DNA from: JBBIWA01 sp037439425
GTDB taxonomy: Bacteria > Acidobacteriota > Blastocatellia > RBC074
Assembly (NCBI GenBank): GCA_037439425.1
Contig: JBBIWA010000053.1
Span: 1 to 39,130 of the forward strand
Length of the DNA: 39,130 nt
Direction: 5' to 3'
In this document: positions 37,855-39,130 of the stretch, in pieces
How positions within the stretch are numbered: the stretch's first letter is position 1
Layout of the letters: every line of letters starts with the position of its first letter
Notes under the pieces: model-generated
Database searches by the model: none
Told to the model about the DNA's origin: nothing
The model's input: only the letters and a program-made list of their open reading frames with translations
Program-made: the position numbers and the translations under genes

Positions 37855-39130
37855 GTGGAGAAGGAAAATCAAGCGATTATCGAAGGCTTTCGGCTTTCAC
37901 CTCAGCAATCACGTCTATGGCTGCTCCAACAAAACAGCCAAGACGCGCCTTATTATGCTCAATCTACCATCCTGCTTGAGGGGAAGCTGAATGCGCAGAT
38001 GCTAGAGGCAGCCCTCAATCGCCTCGTCCAGCGCCATGAGATCCTGCGCACCACATTCCGCTGTTTGCCTGCCATGACGTTGCCTCTTCAGGTTATTGAT
38101 GAGCCGGGGCGAGTGCTCCTTCAGTATTATGATCTGTCCAGTTGGGAAGAGCGGGCGCAAGAAGGGCGGATCGAAGCGCTGCTTGACGAAGCAGCGCGGC
38201 ACCCATTTGACTTTGAGCGGGGACCATTGTGGCAAACCCTGCTGGTGAAGCTTGCACCGGAGAAGCATCTGCTTGTGTTCCGATTGTCAGCGCTATGCGC
38301 AGATAGAGCAGGGCTGGAAGCTCTGGTCGGAGAGCTTAGCCTCTGCTACGCAGTTGTTTCTGGTGAAGAAGATTTCTTAGCGGAGCCGATGCAATACGCT
38401 GACCTTGCCCAGTGGCAAAATGAGTTACTAGAATCAGAAGAGACTGAAACAGGTAAAGAATATTGGCGCAGTCAACCACTGACCGACTTGCTGGCAATCA
38501 AGCTTCCTTTTGAAAATCACCACCCCGTAATTAAGCTATCCGGAGCAGCTCAGGCAGCGGAAAAAGCCATAGACGGAACGCCTGCGCCAGGCAGATTTGC
38601 TCCGCAATCCTTGTCGAAATTAGTTGAGCCTGATCAGGTATGGCAGATTGAAGCGCTGGCGCAGCAGGTTGGGACTTCCGTTTCAGTTGTTCTCCTAGCT
38701 TGCTGGCAGATACTGCTGTGGCGACTAACTGGCCAATCTGACATCCTCATCGGCACGGCTTACGATGGCCGGAATTATGAAGAGCTACAGGGAGCGTTGG
38801 GCCTGTTTCAGCGTTATTTGCCCATAAGTTCCCATCTGGAAGGGCACTTCACTTTCGGTGAAGTACTGAAACAACTCGATGAAGTAACAAGCGAGGCGAA
38901 CACCTGGCAGGAATGTTTTACCTGGGAGCAGATTGCTAGCTCAAATGGTCATTGTGATGCCACTTCTTTCTTCCCCTACTGTTTTGAATATGCGCCTGAG
39001 CCGGCAAGCTTCCCATCAGGCGAGCTGAGCTTTACAATCGCCGATTGTTACGCCTGCACCGACCGCTTCAAAATCAAACTCACAGCTGCTCGCTGGGCCG
39101 AAGCGCTGCAGCTCGCTTTCCATTTCGATG
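37855..39130 (+). CDS. NRPS7, partial: N-terminal degenerate C domain (C*)
   Basis: The frame is open from here to the window edge (425 codons, no stop) and encodes most of a C domain starting FRLSPQQSRLWLLQQ. GTG at 37855 is preferred as the start: GGAG lies 7 bases upstream, and it places the domain as close to the N-terminus as in NRPS4. An in-frame ATG at 37828 is possible but lacks a ribosome site. The active-site region reads SALCADR (145-151), so both His of HHxxxDG are missing and the Asp is kept, as in NRPS4. Later landmarks shared with NRPS4 include the ACWQ-LLWRLT segment, followed by the stretch that reads GLFTRWVPI in NRPS4 and GLFQRYLPI here. An A domain and PCP are expected beyond the edge but cannot be seen. 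It would receive the chain from NRPS6, whose orphan C2 ends the upstream protein. Confidence 0.88.
   Translation, partial: MEKENQAIIEGFRLSPQQSRLWLLQQNSQDAPYYAQSTILLEGKLNAQMLEAALNRLVQRHEILRTTFRCLPAMTLPLQVIDEPGRVLLQYYDLSSWEERAQEGRIEALLDEAARHPFDFERGPLWQTLLVKLAPEKHLLVFRLSALCADRAGLEALVGELSLCYAVVSGEEDFLAEPMQYADLAQWQNELLESEETETGKEYWRSQPLTDLLAIKLPFENHHPVIKLSGAAQAAEKAIDGTPAPGRFAPQSLSKLVEPDQVWQIEALAQQVGTSVSVVLLACWQILLWRLTGQSDILIGTAYDGRNYEELQGALGLFQRYLPISSHLEGHFTFGEVLKQLDEVTSEANTWQECFTWEQIASSNGHCDATSFFPYCFEYAPEPASFPSGELSFTIADCYACTDRFKIKLTAARWAEALQLAFHFD

Noticed and set aside
1..39130. CRISPR array, tRNA or rRNA genes, phage or toxin-antitoxin genes
   Set aside because: No regularly spaced repeats of CRISPR type, no cloverleaf-like sequence and no such gene families were seen on either strand.

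Overview
The window is dominated by one plus-strand hybrid NRPS/PKS (non-ribosomal peptide / polyketide) gene cluster that starts at about 3.5 kb and runs off the right edge. GC looks moderate, near the low fifties by eye. Giant modular enzymes, AGGAGG-type ribosome sites, AT-rich ACAAATGAC-type intergenic repeats, a di-heme cytochrome-like gene and a secreted TPR protein suggest a large-genome, free-living Gram-negative specialised-metabolite producer. Acidobacteriota (Blastocatellia-like) or a cyanobacterium would fit, but the sequence alone does not settle the phylum.

Left flank (1-3549): no intact gene. About 100-1040 holds a decayed minus-strand DDE transposase. The rest is non-coding and rich in short direct repeats and perfect hairpins. 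This looks like the scarred edge of the cluster.

Assembly line (3550-39130), all on the plus strand. NRPS1 is C-A-[methyltransferase inside A]-PCP. PKS2 is KS-AT-KR-CP. NRPS3 is C-A(Thr)-PCP-C-TauD dioxygenase. A broken di-heme cytochrome gene follows. NRPS4 is C*-A(Glu)-PCP, where C* has lost the HH of its active-site motif. PKS5 is KS-AT-KR(DH nested)-CP-E*, where E* is a degenerate epimerase. NRPS6 is C-A-PCP-E-C. A secreted TPR protein follows. NRPS7 begins with another C* and is cut by the window edge. Gene junctions are tight (two ATGA overlaps, gaps of 17-31 bp), which implies one long operon from at least PKS2 onward.

If the proteins act in gene order, the chain would be: acyl or upstream chain, residue 1 (hydrophobic pocket, possibly methylated), a reduced C2 unit (beta-hydroxy), Thr (possibly dehydrated to dehydrobutyrine), Glu, a C2 unit (alpha,beta-unsaturated if the DH works), a D-residue, then NRPS7. 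A dioxygenase probably beta-hydroxylates one carrier-bound residue. No loading module, thioesterase, transporter, MbtH-like protein or regulator is in the window, so the cluster continues to the right and may depend on distant genes.

The most unusual points are: (a) a twice-repeated split in which an intact orphan C domain ends one synthetase, a single non-NRPS gene follows, and the next synthetase starts with a C domain whose HH is replaced; (b) a methyltransferase with protein-arginine-methyltransferase hallmarks embedded in an A domain; (c) a PKS module carrying an NRPS-type carrier plus a degenerate epimerase; (d) a dehydratase nested inside a ketoreductase.
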